Origin: an uncultured Caulobacteraceae bacterium
Lineage (GTDB): Bacteria > Pseudomonadota > Alphaproteobacteria > Caulobacterales > Caulobacteraceae
DNA length: 49,350 bases
NCBI GenBank assembly: GCA_903872075.1
Contig: CAIQJF010000009.1
Span: 1 to 49,350 of the forward strand
Direction of reading: 5' to 3'
Position numbers and translations under genes: made by a program. Shown one piece after another: positions 1 through 9,316 of this stretch (the first letter of the stretch is position 1; each line of letters opens with the position of its first letter). A model generated the notes under the pieces. That model did no database searches and was not told where the DNA came from. It worked only from the letters and a program-made list of their open reading frames with translations.

Positions 1-195
1 GGGAGCCGCGGCGGCCGGACTGGCGGTTGCGGCGGAGGCGTCGGGCGCGGCCGCTGCTGGGGCGGCAGCCGCAGGCGCCGCGGCCGGCGTCGCCGCGGGC
101 GGGGAAGCTGTCTGGGCGATTGCGCCCAAGGGCGCCCCCGCGATCAGGACCGCCAGGGCGAACCCTGCCAGTCTGTGGAGTCCTGTTGATTTCAT
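1..195 (-). CDS. amtB: Ammonium transporter N-terminus (partial), signal peptide and Ala/Pro linker
   Basis: This is the 5' end of a minus-strand gene cut by the window edge, 65 codons visible. It starts at an ATG (193-195) preceded by an AGGACA ribosome site. The peptide begins MKSTGLHRLAGFALAVLIAG, a clear signal peptide ending near AIAQT, and then runs into a long Ala/Pro-rich stretch without complexity. No Amt core domain is inside the window. The call rests on context: it lies about 30 bases downstream of a glnK-type PII gene on the same strand, and glnK-amtB is the standard pair, in which GlnK plugs the AmtB ammonium channel when nitrogen is plentiful. Many alphaproteobacterial AmtB proteins carry such a cleaved leader and linker. 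Another secreted protein cannot be excluded from this fragment alone. Confidence 0.6.
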   Translation of the reverse strand, partial: MKSTGLHRLAGFALAVLIAGAPLGAIAQTASPPAATPAAAPAAAAPAAAAPDASAATASPAAAAP

Positions 196-226
196 CGTCA
201 CTGTCCTCATGTCGTCGGGATTGTCG

Positions 227-1181
<955 letters not shown>

Positions 1182-1778
1182 TTGTTGTCACGCACCCTTT
1201 TCGCCGCCGCGGCGGCGTCACTTCTCCTGTTCCCTCTCGCGGTCTCAGCCCAGACCACCCCGGCATCGACGCCGGAGCCGGCTGCTCCGGCCGCCGCTCC
1301 GGCTCCGGCTCCGGCGCTTCCGCCGTCACCCAATCTCGTCGCAAGTGGAAGCATCACCGCGACCCTGAAGGCCTCGTCGCACTTCACGATCCTGGCCAAG
1401 GCGCTCGACCTCGCTCAGCTGAGCGCGGTGCTCAACGCGACACCCGGCCTGACCTTGTTCGCGCCGACGGATGAGGCTTTCAATGCTCTGCCGCCGGCCG
1501 AGCTCGCCAAGCTGCTGACGGCCGACAGCGCGCCGGTGCTGCAAAAGGTGCTGATCTATCACCTGGTCAACGCCACCCTCGACGGCGCCAAGATGAAGGG
1601 CGCCAAGGGCGAGGTGCCCTCGGTGGAAACCGGCAAGCTGCAACTCGATGGCAGCGGCGAGACGCTGAAGGTCAACGACGCCGACATCATCCAAGCCGAC
1701 GTCAAGGCGACGAATGGCACGATCCACGTCATCGACAAGGTGCTGATCCCCAGCGACGTCACCCTGCCCAACGGCTGA
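1182..1778 (+). CDS. Secreted fasciclin (FAS1) domain protein
   Basis: A 198-residue exported protein. Residues 1-23 form a signal peptide ending VSAQT, residues 24-50 are an Ala/Pro-rich spacer, and residues 58-195 form one FAS1 domain with the family motifs TLFAPTDEAFNALP and a C-terminal NGTIHVIDKVLIP. Single-FAS1 bacterial proteins sit in the periplasm or at the cell surface, where they are linked to adhesion; the exact ligand is unknown. The start is a TTG at 1182 with AAGGAT eight bases upstream; a second TTG follows directly at 1185. The gene stands alone: it is divergent from glnK and closed by a strong terminator at 1800-1843. Confidence 0.9.
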   Translation: MLSRTLFAAAAASLLLFPLAVSAQTTPASTPEPAAPAAAPAPAPALPPSPNLVASGSITATLKASSHFTILAKALDLAQLSAVLNATPGLTLFAPTDEAFNALPPAELAKLLTADSAPVLQKVLIYHLVNATLDGAKMKGAKGEVPSVETGKLQLDGSGETLKVNDADIIQADVKATNGTIHVIDKVLIPSDVTLPNG

Positions 1779-1799
1779 ATTCCGCGCTCAGCTTGATGC

Positions 1800-1843
1800 A
1801 TCGGCCGGCGGACCCTAGTGTCCGCCGGCCGATTTTTCGTTTT
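1800..1843 (+). terminator. Rho-independent terminator after the fasciclin gene
   Basis: A perfect 14-base stem (1800-1813 with 1820-1833), a six-base loop CCTAGT and a following T-rich tract TTTTCGTTTT (1834-1843). It closes the fasciclin transcript 25 bases before the glyQ start, so glyQ needs its own promoter or readthrough. Confidence 0.92.
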
Positions 1844-1868
1844 CAGAAAGCCTTTTAAGACTCTGGCC

Positions 1869-2771
1869 ATGACCCTGCCCGGCCCCCTGTCATTTCAGGA
1901 TCTGATCCTGGAGCTTCACCGATTCTGGAGCGCCCAGGGCTGCGTGATTCTGCAGCCCTATGACGTGGAGGTGGGGGCCGGGACCCTGCATCCGGGCACG
2001 GTGTTGCGCGCGCTTGGGCCCAAGCCGTGGCGGGCGGCCTACGTCCAGCCTTCGCGGCGGCCGTCCGACGGCCGCTATGGGGAGAACCCAAACCGGCTCA
2101 GACATTTTCACCAGTACCAGGTGATCCTGAAGCCGAATCCGACGGACATGCAGGCCCTCTACCTGGCCTCTCTCGAAGCGATCGGGATCGATCCGCGACT
2201 GCACGATATCCGGTTCGTCGAGGACGACTGGGAAAATCCGACCGTGGGGGCCTGGGGACTGGGTTGGGAAGTCTGGTGCGACGGCATGGAGATCAGCCAG
2301 TACACATACTTCCAGCAGGTTGGCGGGCTGGATGTCTCTCCCGTCTCGGGTGAGCTGACCTACGGCCTGGAGCGTCTGGCGCTCTACGTGCAAGGCGTCG
2401 ACAATGTCTACGATCTGGCCTTCAACGACCGGCAAAGTCCGGCGTTCAAGACCTACGGTGAGGTCTTCCTCGAAAATGAGCGCCAGTTCTCCACGTTCGA
2501 ACAGGAAACCGCCGACGTGGCCGTGCTGAAGCGTCAGTTCGAGGACATGGAGCGGGAAGTCCCGCGCCTGCTGGCTGAAACCGGGCGCCAGGGGCAGGCG
2601 CTCGTGCTGCCGGCCTACGACCATGTCCTGAAGGCCTCGCATTTGTTCAATCTGATGGACGCCCGAGGTTCCATCGCCGTCGCCGAGCGTCAGAGCTATA
2701 TCGGCCGCATCCGCGATCTATGCCGGGCCTGCGCCCAGGCCTGGCTCACCCTCGAAGAGACGGCGGTCTGA
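1869..2771 (+). CDS. glyQ: Glycine-tRNA ligase alpha subunit
   Basis: A 300-residue alpha subunit of the alpha2beta2 bacterial glycyl-tRNA synthetase. This subunit carries the class II catalytic core that makes glycyl-adenylate and charges tRNA-Gly. It has the expected start ([17 protein letters not shown]), [11 protein letters not shown], the [13 protein letters not shown] block and [11 protein letters not shown]. The length matches the family (about 300), which fixes the start at the ATG at 1869 rather than the in-frame codons upstream that run into the preceding terminator. The beta subunit gene follows after five bases, so the two are co-translated. Confidence 0.98.
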   Translation: MTLPGPLSFQDLILELHRFWSAQGCVILQPYDVEVGAGTLHPGTVLRALGPKPWRAAYVQPSRRPSDGRYGENPNRLRHFHQYQVILKPNPTDMQALYLASLEAIGIDPRLHDIRFVEDDWENPTVGAWGLGWEVWCDGMEISQYTYFQQVGGLDVSPVSGELTYGLERLALYVQGVDNVYDLAFNDRQSPAFKTYGEVFLENERQFSTFEQETADVAVLKRQFEDMEREVPRLLAETGRQGQALVLPAYDHVLKASHLFNLMDARGSIAVAERQSYIGRIRDLCRACAQAWLTLEETAV

Positions 2772-2776
2772 TCGCC

Positions 2777-4795
2777 ATGGCCCAGTTTCTGCTCGAACTG
2801 TTCAGCGAGGAAATCCCCGCGCGCATGCAGGACGGCGCCGCGCGCGACCTCGAACGCCTGGCCCGCGACGGTCTGACCGCCGCGGAAATCCCCTTCGACA
2901 CCATCAGGACCTTCGCTGGGTCTCGCCGGCTCGCCCTAGTGGTCGACGGCCTGCCGACGGCTCAGCCCGACCGGCTCGAAGAGCGCAAGGGGCCACGGAT
3001 CGGCGCGCCCGACGCCGCCCTGGCGGGCTTCCTACGATCGGCCGGCGTGGAGCGAGAGGCGCTTGTCGAGAAGGACGGCGCCTATTTCGCGGTGATCGCA
3101 CGCGCTGGTCGCCCGACGGCGGATATCCTCTCCGGCCTCACGGAGACCATCGTCGCCAAATTCCCCTGGCCGAAATCGATGACGTGGGGATCGGGGAAGC
3201 TGCGTTGGGTGCGTCCGCTTCACAGCCTGATCTGCGTCTTTGATCGGCAGATCGTTCCCGCCGCTATCGAAGGGGTCAGAGTCGGCGACATCAGCGAAGG
3301 TCACCGGTTCATGGGTCATGGCCGCCCATTCCGCGCCCGTGACTTCGATGAATACCGCGAGGCGTTGGCCGGACACTTCGTGGTGCTCGATGTCTCAGAG
3401 CGCAAGCGTCGGATTGTTGACAAGGCCCGGGCGCTTTGCGCCGGCCGCGGTCTGGAAGTGGTCGAGGATGACGGGCTGCTGGACGAGGTCGCGGGCATGG
3501 TTGAGTGGCCGACCCCGATCCTCGGCGATATGGATCCGCGGTTCCTGAATCTGCCGCCCGAGGTGGTGCGCACGTCCATGCGGACCCACCAGCGCTACTT
3601 CGCGGTCCGGGAGGTGGGAGGCGGCCGTTTGGCGCCGCACTTCCTGTGCGTGGCCAATATCGAGACGCCCGACGGCGGCGCGTTGATCTCTGTCGGAAAC
3701 GCCCGCGTCCTGTCGGCCCGGCTCGACGATGCGCGCTTCTTCTGGGATTCGGATCGGAAGACTCCGCTTGAGGCGCGTCTCGAAACGCTCAAGGGCGTGA
3801 CCTTTCACACCCAACTCGGAACCATGCTCCAGCGGGTTGAGCGTATCGAGGCCCTGGCGCGCAGAATTGCACCGCTGGTCGGCGCCGACGCCGATCTGGC
3901 CGCGCGCGCCGGACGGCTCGCGAAGGCGGACCTGGCGACCGGCCTTGTCGGCGAGTTCCCTGAACTCCAAGGTGTGATGGGGGGCTACTACGCCGCTGCC
4001 CAGGACGAGCCAGGTGACGTGGTCGCCGCTGTCCGAGATCACTACAAGCCACAGGGTCCCGGCGATTCCGTGCCGCGAGAACCGGTCACGGTCGCCGTCG
4101 CCCTTGCCGACAAGCTGGACACGCTGACGGGGTTCTTCGGGATCGGTCAGGCCCCCACCGGCTCCCGTGACCCCTTCGCTCTGCGCCGCGCGGCGCTTGG
4201 CGTCATCCGTTTGATCTTCGACAACCAGCTTCGCGTGTCGATCTCGCACCTGGCCCGTCTGGCGGGCGCCGAGTCGCCGGAGACCCTGCTGGGCTTCTTC
4301 GGCGATCGTCTTAAGGTCGCGCTTCGCGACCAGGGCAAACGCCATGACCTCGTCGATGCGGTGTTCGCCTTGGGCGATGAGGACCTCGTGCGTGTGGTGG
4401 CGCGCATCGACGCCCTGTCAGCGTTCCTGGCGGCGGAGGATGGGGCGAACCTGCTGGCCGGGTTTAAACGGGCGTCCAATATCCTGGCGGCGGAGTCGCG
4501 AAAGGGGCCGTTGCCTGAAGGCCTGCCCAAGCGCGCCGCGTCGCCTGCCGAGGAAGCCGACCTCTTCGACGCCCTGGGGGCGGCGCGGCCGGACATCGAT
4601 GCGGCCCTCGCCGCGGAGGACTACTCCGGCGCCATGACAGCTCTGGCCGCCCTTCGCGCCCCCGTGGACGCGTTTTTTGACAAGGTGCTCGTCAACGCGC
4701 CGGAAGCGGACGTCCGCGCCAATCGCCTCAGACTTCTGGCGGCCGTGCGCGACGAGATGAGCAAGGTGGCGGAGTTTTCCCTGGTCACCGGCTGA
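2777..4795 (+). CDS. glyS: Glycine-tRNA ligase beta subunit
   Basis: A 672-residue beta subunit, needed for tRNA recognition and full activity with GlyQ. It opens with the family hallmark LLELFSEEIPARMQ. The middle has the block RTHQRYFAV, the HD-like region contains GLVGEFPELQGVMGGYYA, and the C-terminus is a DALR-type anticodon-binding helical domain (about residues 570-670). The ATG at 2777 lies five bases after the glyQ stop, which fits translational coupling. The length is usual for alphaproteobacteria (about 670-700). No break or missing block is seen. Confidence 0.98.
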   Translation: MAQFLLELFSEEIPARMQDGAARDLERLARDGLTAAEIPFDTIRTFAGSRRLALVVDGLPTAQPDRLEERKGPRIGAPDAALAGFLRSAGVEREALVEKDGAYFAVIARAGRPTADILSGLTETIVAKFPWPKSMTWGSGKLRWVRPLHSLICVFDRQIVPAAIEGVRVGDISEGHRFMGHGRPFRARDFDEYREALAGHFVVLDVSERKRRIVDKARALCAGRGLEVVEDDGLLDEVAGMVEWPTPILGDMDPRFLNLPPEVVRTSMRTHQRYFAVREVGGGRLAPHFLCVANIETPDGGALISVGNARVLSARLDDARFFWDSDRKTPLEARLETLKGVTFHTQLGTMLQRVERIEALARRIAPLVGADADLAARAGRLAKADLATGLVGEFPELQGVMGGYYAAAQDEPGDVVAAVRDHYKPQGPGDSVPREPVTVAVALADKLDTLTGFFGIGQAPTGSRDPFALRRAALGVIRLIFDNQLRVSISHLARLAGAESPETLLGFFGDRLKVALRDQGKRHDLVDAVFALGDEDLVRVVARIDALSAFLAAEDGANLLAGFKRASNILAAESRKGPLPEGLPKRAASPAEEADLFDALGAARPDIDAALAAEDYSGAMTALAALRAPVDAFFDKVLVNAPEADVRANRLRLLAAVRDEMSKVAEFSLVTG

Positions 4796-4910
4796 GGATG
4801 TCAGGCGTTGCTGTCCGCGTGAGTGAAAATGCGGTGTTTTCGAATGACGTTTCTGAGGGGTAAGGCTTTCGAAGGCCCGGCCCGCCGAACTTCCGCGAGG
4901 AATCACCATC

Positions 4911-7607
4911 ATGAACACCCTAGTCCAAGTCCAGCCTGTTGAGACCCGCTGGGTCTATGCTTTCGGCGGCGGTGCTGCCGACGGCGGCGCGCAGATGAAG
5001 GAATTGCTCGGGGGTAAGGGCGCCAATCTCGCGGAGATGTCCTCGCTCGGGCTGCCGGTTCCGCCTGGCTTCACGATCACCACCGAGGCTTGCAACCACT
5101 ACTACAAGATCGGCCGGACACACCCGGCTGACCTGCGGGGCCAGGTTGACGCCGCCCTGGCTCAGGTCGCGGCTCTGGTGGGCAAGGGTTTCGGTGATCC
5201 GAAAAACCCGCTCCTCGTGTCCGTCCGGTCTGGCGCCCGGGCCTCCATGCCCGGGATGATGGACACGGTCCTGAACCTGGGTCTGAACGACGACACCGTC
5301 GAAGGACTCGCCGCCCTGGCCGGCGATCGCCGCTTCGCCTTCGACAGCTATCGCCGCTTCATCCAGATGTATTCGAACGTGGTGCTGGGTCTGGACCACC
5401 ACATGTTCGAGGAAATCCTCGACGATCGTAAGGACGTCCTGGGTGTGACCATCGACACCGATCTGAGCGCCGATGACTGGCTGGCGGTGGTCGCCGACTA
5501 CAAGGCCGAAGTCGAACGGGAACTTGGCCGGCCCTTCCCGCAGGATCCGCAGGAGCAGCTCTGGGGCGCCATCGGCGCAGTTTTCGATAGCTGGATGAAC
5601 GACCGGGCGCAGTTCTACCGGCGTCTCCACGACATTCCCGAGGCCTGGGGGACCGCCGTCAACGTTCAGTCGATGGTGTTCGGCAACATGGGCGACACGA
5701 GCGCCACCGGCGTGGCGTTCACCCGGAACCCCTCGACCGGTGAGAACCGTCTGTACGGCGAGTTCCTGATCAACGCCCAGGGCGAAGACGTGGTGGCGGG
5801 AATCCGCACGCCCCAGCCCCTCACGCGCGCCTCGCGCGAGGAAATGGGCGAGACGGCGCTCTCGATGGAAGAGGCCATGCCGGAGGTATTCGGGCAGTTC
5901 AACGCGGTCGTGCGGCGGCTTGAGCGCCACTACCGCGACATGCAGGATATCGAGTTCACCGTGGAGCGTGGGCGGCTCTACATGCTCCAGACCCGCAACG
6001 GCAAACGCACCGCCAAGGCGGCGCTGAAGGTGGCCGTGGAGATGGCCGCCGAAGGGCTGATCACCACGGATGAAGCGGTGTTGCGGGTCGATCCGGCGTC
6101 GCTCGATCAACTGCTGCACCCGACCATCGATCCCGCCGCCGATCGCGACCTGATCGCCGCGGGCCTCCCGGCCTCGCCAGGCGCGGCCACCGGGAAGATC
6201 GTCTTCACCGCCGAGGCGGCCGAACGCGAAGGCGCCTTCGAGCCGGTGATCCTGGTGCGCGACGAAACCTCGCCGGAGGACATCCGCGGCATGGACGCGG
6301 CCCGGGGCGTCGTCACCGCGCGTGGCGGCATGACTAGCCACGCCGCCGTCGTCGCGCGGGGCATGGGCCGGCCCTGCGTCTGCGGCGCGGCCGAGCTCCG
6401 TATCAACGCCGCCGCCGGCGAACTCCGCGCGCGCGGGAGAGTGTTCAAGGCCGGCGATATCATCACGATCGATGGTTCACGCGGCGAGATTCTGGCGGGC
6501 GCCATCGCCATGATCGAGCCGGAACTGTCCGGCGATTTCGGCGTGCTGATGGGCTGGGCTGACGCGGCCCGGCGTCTGAAGGTGCGGGCCAACGCCGAGA
6601 CCCCTCTGGATGCCCGCACGGCCCGGCAGTTCGGGGCCGAAGGCATCGGCCTGGTGCGGACGGAGCACATGTTCTTCGACGAGGCGCGGCTCGCGGCCGT
6701 TCGCGAAATGATCCTGGCCGACGACGAAGCTGGCCGGCGGGCGCCGCTGGAGCGCATCCTGCCCATGCAGCGGGGCGATTTCGTCGAGCTCTTGAACATC
6801 ATGGACGGCTATCCGGTGACGTTCCGCCTCCTGGATCCGCCGCTGCATGAATTCTTGCCGCATACCCAGGAAGAGGTGGCCGCCGTCGCGAAATCCACCG
6901 GTCTGGACGCGGACAAGCTGCTGCGCCGCGCCGCCGATCTGCGCGAAACCAACCCCATGCTGGGGCATCGCGGTTGCCGCCTGGGCGTCTCTTATCCCGA
7001 GATCTACGAAATGCAGGTGCGCGCCATCATCGAGGCCGCCTGCGAAGTGGCGGCGTCCGGAAGAGCCACGCCGCATCCTGAAATCATGCACCCGCTGGTC
7101 TCCAAGCCTGAAGAGATGGCCTTCCTGCGCCGCCTGACCGATCGCGTGGCCAAACAGGTCATGGCCGAGCGCGGCATGACCATCCCCTATTCGGTCGGGG
7201 CGATGATCGAACTGCCACGCGCCGCCATCTGCGCGGCCGACCTGGCCAAGGACGCCGAATTCTTCTCCTTCGGCACCAACGACCTGACCCAGACGACCTT
7301 CGGCATCAGTCGCGACGACTCCGGCCGCTTCCTCAACGCCTATATGGAGAAAGGTATTTTCGAGAAGGATCCCTTCGTCTCTATCGATGTCGAAGGCGTG
7401 GGCAGTCTCGTTCGCATCGGCGCCGAGCGTGGCCGGGCGACCCGACCGGATGTGAAGCTCGGCATCTGCGGCGAACATGGCGGCGATCCGGCCTCCATCG
7501 CCTTCTGCGAATCCATCGGCCTCGACTATGTAAGCTGCTCGGCCTATCGGGTGCCCATTGCCCGGCTGGCCGCGGCCCACGCCGCGCTCAACAGGCCGAA
7601 GACGTAG
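4911..7607 (+). CDS. ppdK: Pyruvate, phosphate dikinase
   Basis: An 898-residue enzyme converting pyruvate, ATP and phosphate to phosphoenolpyruvate, AMP and pyrophosphate, and the reverse. The domain order is an N-terminal ATP-grasp (LLGGKGANLAEM near residue 30; SVRSGARASMPGMMD near 105), the swivelling phosphohistidine domain with GGMTSHAAVVAR and catalytic His477, and a C-terminal TIM barrel with GTNDLTQ and the catalytic-Cys region YVSCSAYRVPIAR. Thr475, two residues before the histidine, is the kind of site used by the PDRP regulatory kinase, but no such kinase gene is in the window. GAGGAA lies upstream of the ATG. It follows glyS by 115 bases and is trailed by a DUF4337 gene after eight bases. 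Its role is gluconeogenesis or PEP/pyruvate balance. Confidence 0.98.
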   Translation: MNTLVQVQPVETRWVYAFGGGAADGGAQMKELLGGKGANLAEMSSLGLPVPPGFTITTEACNHYYKIGRTHPADLRGQVDAALAQVAALVGKGFGDPKNPLLVSVRSGARASMPGMMDTVLNLGLNDDTVEGLAALAGDRRFAFDSYRRFIQMYSNVVLGLDHHMFEEILDDRKDVLGVTIDTDLSADDWLAVVADYKAEVERELGRPFPQDPQEQLWGAIGAVFDSWMNDRAQFYRRLHDIPEAWGTAVNVQSMVFGNMGDTSATGVAFTRNPSTGENRLYGEFLINAQGEDVVAGIRTPQPLTRASREEMGETALSMEEAMPEVFGQFNAVVRRLERHYRDMQDIEFTVERGRLYMLQTRNGKRTAKAALKVAVEMAAEGLITTDEAVLRVDPASLDQLLHPTIDPAADRDLIAAGLPASPGAATGKIVFTAEAAEREGAFEPVILVRDETSPEDIRGMDAARGVVTARGGMTSHAAVVARGMGRPCVCGAAELRINAAAGELRARGRVFKAGDIITIDGSRGEILAGAIAMIEPELSGDFGVLMGWADAARRLKVRANAETPLDARTARQFGAEGIGLVRTEHMFFDEARLAAVREMILADDEAGRRAPLERILPMQRGDFVELLNIMDGYPVTFRLLDPPLHEFLPHTQEEVAAVAKSTGLDADKLLRRAADLRETNPMLGHRGCRLGVSYPEIYEMQVRAIIEAACEVAASGRATPHPEIMHPLVSKPEEMAFLRRLTDRVAKQVMAERGMTIPYSVGAMIELPRAAICAADLAKDAEFFSFGTNDLTQTTFGISRDDSGRFLNAYMEKGIFEKDPFVSIDVEGVGSLVRIGAERGRATRPDVKLGICGEHGGDPASIAFCESIGLDYVSCSAYRVPIARLAAAHAALNRPKT

Positions 7608-7615
7608 GAGACCGC

Positions 7616-8185
7616 ATGGGCGATTCGCCGCTGGAGGAGCTTGAGGCTCACGAGCATGCCGAGCATGCCCAGCATGCCGCCCACGGAAACAATCCCCTGG
7701 TCTCCCAGGTCACCCTGACCATCGCGGTGATGGCGGTGATCGCCGCTGTTGGCGCCAGCCTCGAAACCACCGAGGGCGACAGGACGATCATCTCCAAGAA
7801 CGAGGCGGTGCTCGAGCAGAACCGAGCTACCGACAAGTGGAACGAGTACCAGGCGCAGAGCCTGAAGGAGAAGATGTACGCGATCGCCGGCGATCAGATG
7901 CCGGCCAGGGCGGCCGACTACGGCGCGAAATCGAAGGGTTACGCCACCGCGAAGATCAAGCTGATGGCCGAGGCCAAGGGCCTTGAAGAAAAGCGTGACG
8001 GTTTCAGCGAGGAGGCCGAGGTTCATGAGCGCCGCCACGGTCGCCTGACCATCGCCTCGACCCTGCTGCACATGGCCATCGCCATCGCCACCTTGGCCAT
8101 CATTCTTAACAAGCGCTGGCCTTGGCTCACGGCCCTGGGGTTGACGGCTGTCGGGCTTGGGCTGGCGGCATGGGCCTACCTCTAG
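7616..8185 (+). CDS. DUF4337 membrane protein
   Basis: A 189-residue protein that fits the DUF4337 family. It has a transmembrane helix near residues 29-49, a soluble helical middle rich in Glu/Lys (about 55-140, likely coiled coil, with DKWNEYQAQSLKE typical of the family), and two more membrane helices (about 145-189). The N-terminal tail is unusual: HEHAEHAQHAAH, seven histidines in twelve residues, from three copies of a GAGCATGCC-type nonamer (7653-7679). Such a tail could bind metal, but this is inference. The gene starts eight bases after ppdK, so it is probably its operon partner. Its function is unknown. Confidence 0.85.
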   Translation: MGDSPLEELEAHEHAEHAQHAAHGNNPLVSQVTLTIAVMAVIAAVGASLETTEGDRTIISKNEAVLEQNRATDKWNEYQAQSLKEKMYAIAGDQMPARAADYGAKSKGYATAKIKLMAEAKGLEEKRDGFSEEAEVHERRHGRLTIASTLLHMAIAIATLAIILNKRWPWLTALGLTAVGLGLAAWAYL

Positions 8186-8231
8186 GGTCACGTAGCCGCT
8201 AGGCTCCTCTCGAAACCGGAGTCTGACTCGC

Positions 8232-9302
8232 ATGACGACGATCTCATGGGGCCTCTGCGGGCTCGCGACTTTGGTTGTCTTGGGCGGCCTGGTCAGCCGG
8301 CCCGCCCGCGCAGAGACATTCACCCTCCCGGCGACGCCGGGCACGGTCGCCTGGGGGAACTACGACGCAACCGCCAAGCCGGTCCTGCGCATCCGCTCAG
8401 GCGACACGGTCGTGTTCCACACGCTGCTGACGAACAGCCCGACGGGTCTGGAAAAGGCCGGCGTCGCGCCGTCCGACGTCGAACCCAGCCTGCGCGCCGT
8501 CTACGATCAGGTGAAGGATCGCGGTCCAGGCGGCCACATCCTGACCGGCCCGGTCTATGTCGAGGGGGCCGAGCCCGGCGACACCCTGGAGGTCCGGATC
8601 CGCAGGATCGATCTGGCCATTCCCTATGCCTACAACGCCTTTCGCTATGGGGCCGGTTTCCTGACCGACGATTTTCCCTATGCGAAGGTGAAGATCATTC
8701 CACTCGACCGCGAACGGATGGTCGCCCGCTTCGGTCCCGGCGTTGAGGTGCCGCTGCATCCGTTCTTTGGCAGCATGGGGGTTGCTCCGCCGCCGACGTT
8801 CGGGCGCTACGACAGCGCCCCGCCGACTGTGATCGGCGGCAATATGGACGACAAGGCGCTGACGGCGGGCGCGACCCTGTTCCTGCCGGTCTGGACAGCC
8901 GGCGCCCTGTTCGAGATCGGCGACGGTCACGCCGGCCAGGGCAATGGCGAGGTCGATATCACCGCCCTGGAAACCTCCCTGGTGGGGACGCTGGAGTTTG
9001 TCCTGCACAAGGGAAAACGTCTGGGGCCCGATGGCGGTCTTGGGGAGGGCGGACCCTATCCGCGCGCCGAAACCCCGACGGACTATATCGCCATGGGTTT
9101 CGACGATGATCTCAGCCACGCCACCCGCAAGGCGCTGCGGCACATGATCGACTTCCTGGTGAGCGAGAAGCACATGACCCGGGACGACGCCTACATGCTG
9201 ATCAGCGTGGCGGGAGACGTCGAGATCACCGAACTGGTGGACCGCAACAAGGGCGTGCATGTGAAACTGCCCAAGGCGCTGTTCGTGACGCCACGGCCCT
9301 GA
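8232..9302 (+). CDS. Exported acetamidase/formamidase family protein
   Basis: A 356-residue protein of the acetamidase/formamidase (FmdA/AmdA) family, which hydrolyses short amides to ammonia and an acid. An N-terminal signal peptide (residues 1-27, ending RPARA) sends it to the periplasm, unlike the cytoplasmic FmdA. Family features include VRSGDTVVFHT-like text near residue 55 (here RIRSGDTVVFHT), GPVYVEGAEPGDTLEV, PFFGSMGVAP and IGDGHAGQGNGEVDITALETS. The start at 8232 fits the signal peptide. It is followed after 14 bases by a secreted M28 peptidase, so the two may act together on exported peptides or amides. The substrate is not evident. Confidence 0.9.
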   Translation: MTTISWGLCGLATLVVLGGLVSRPARAETFTLPATPGTVAWGNYDATAKPVLRIRSGDTVVFHTLLTNSPTGLEKAGVAPSDVEPSLRAVYDQVKDRGPGGHILTGPVYVEGAEPGDTLEVRIRRIDLAIPYAYNAFRYGAGFLTDDFPYAKVKIIPLDRERMVARFGPGVEVPLHPFFGSMGVAPPPTFGRYDSAPPTVIGGNMDDKALTAGATLFLPVWTAGALFEIGDGHAGQGNGEVDITALETSLVGTLEFVLHKGKRLGPDGGLGEGGPYPRAETPTDYIAMGFDDDLSHATRKALRHMIDFLVSEKHMTRDDAYMLISVAGDVEITELVDRNKGVHVKLPKALFVTPRP

Positions 9303-9316
9303 CACCGGAGACTCGC

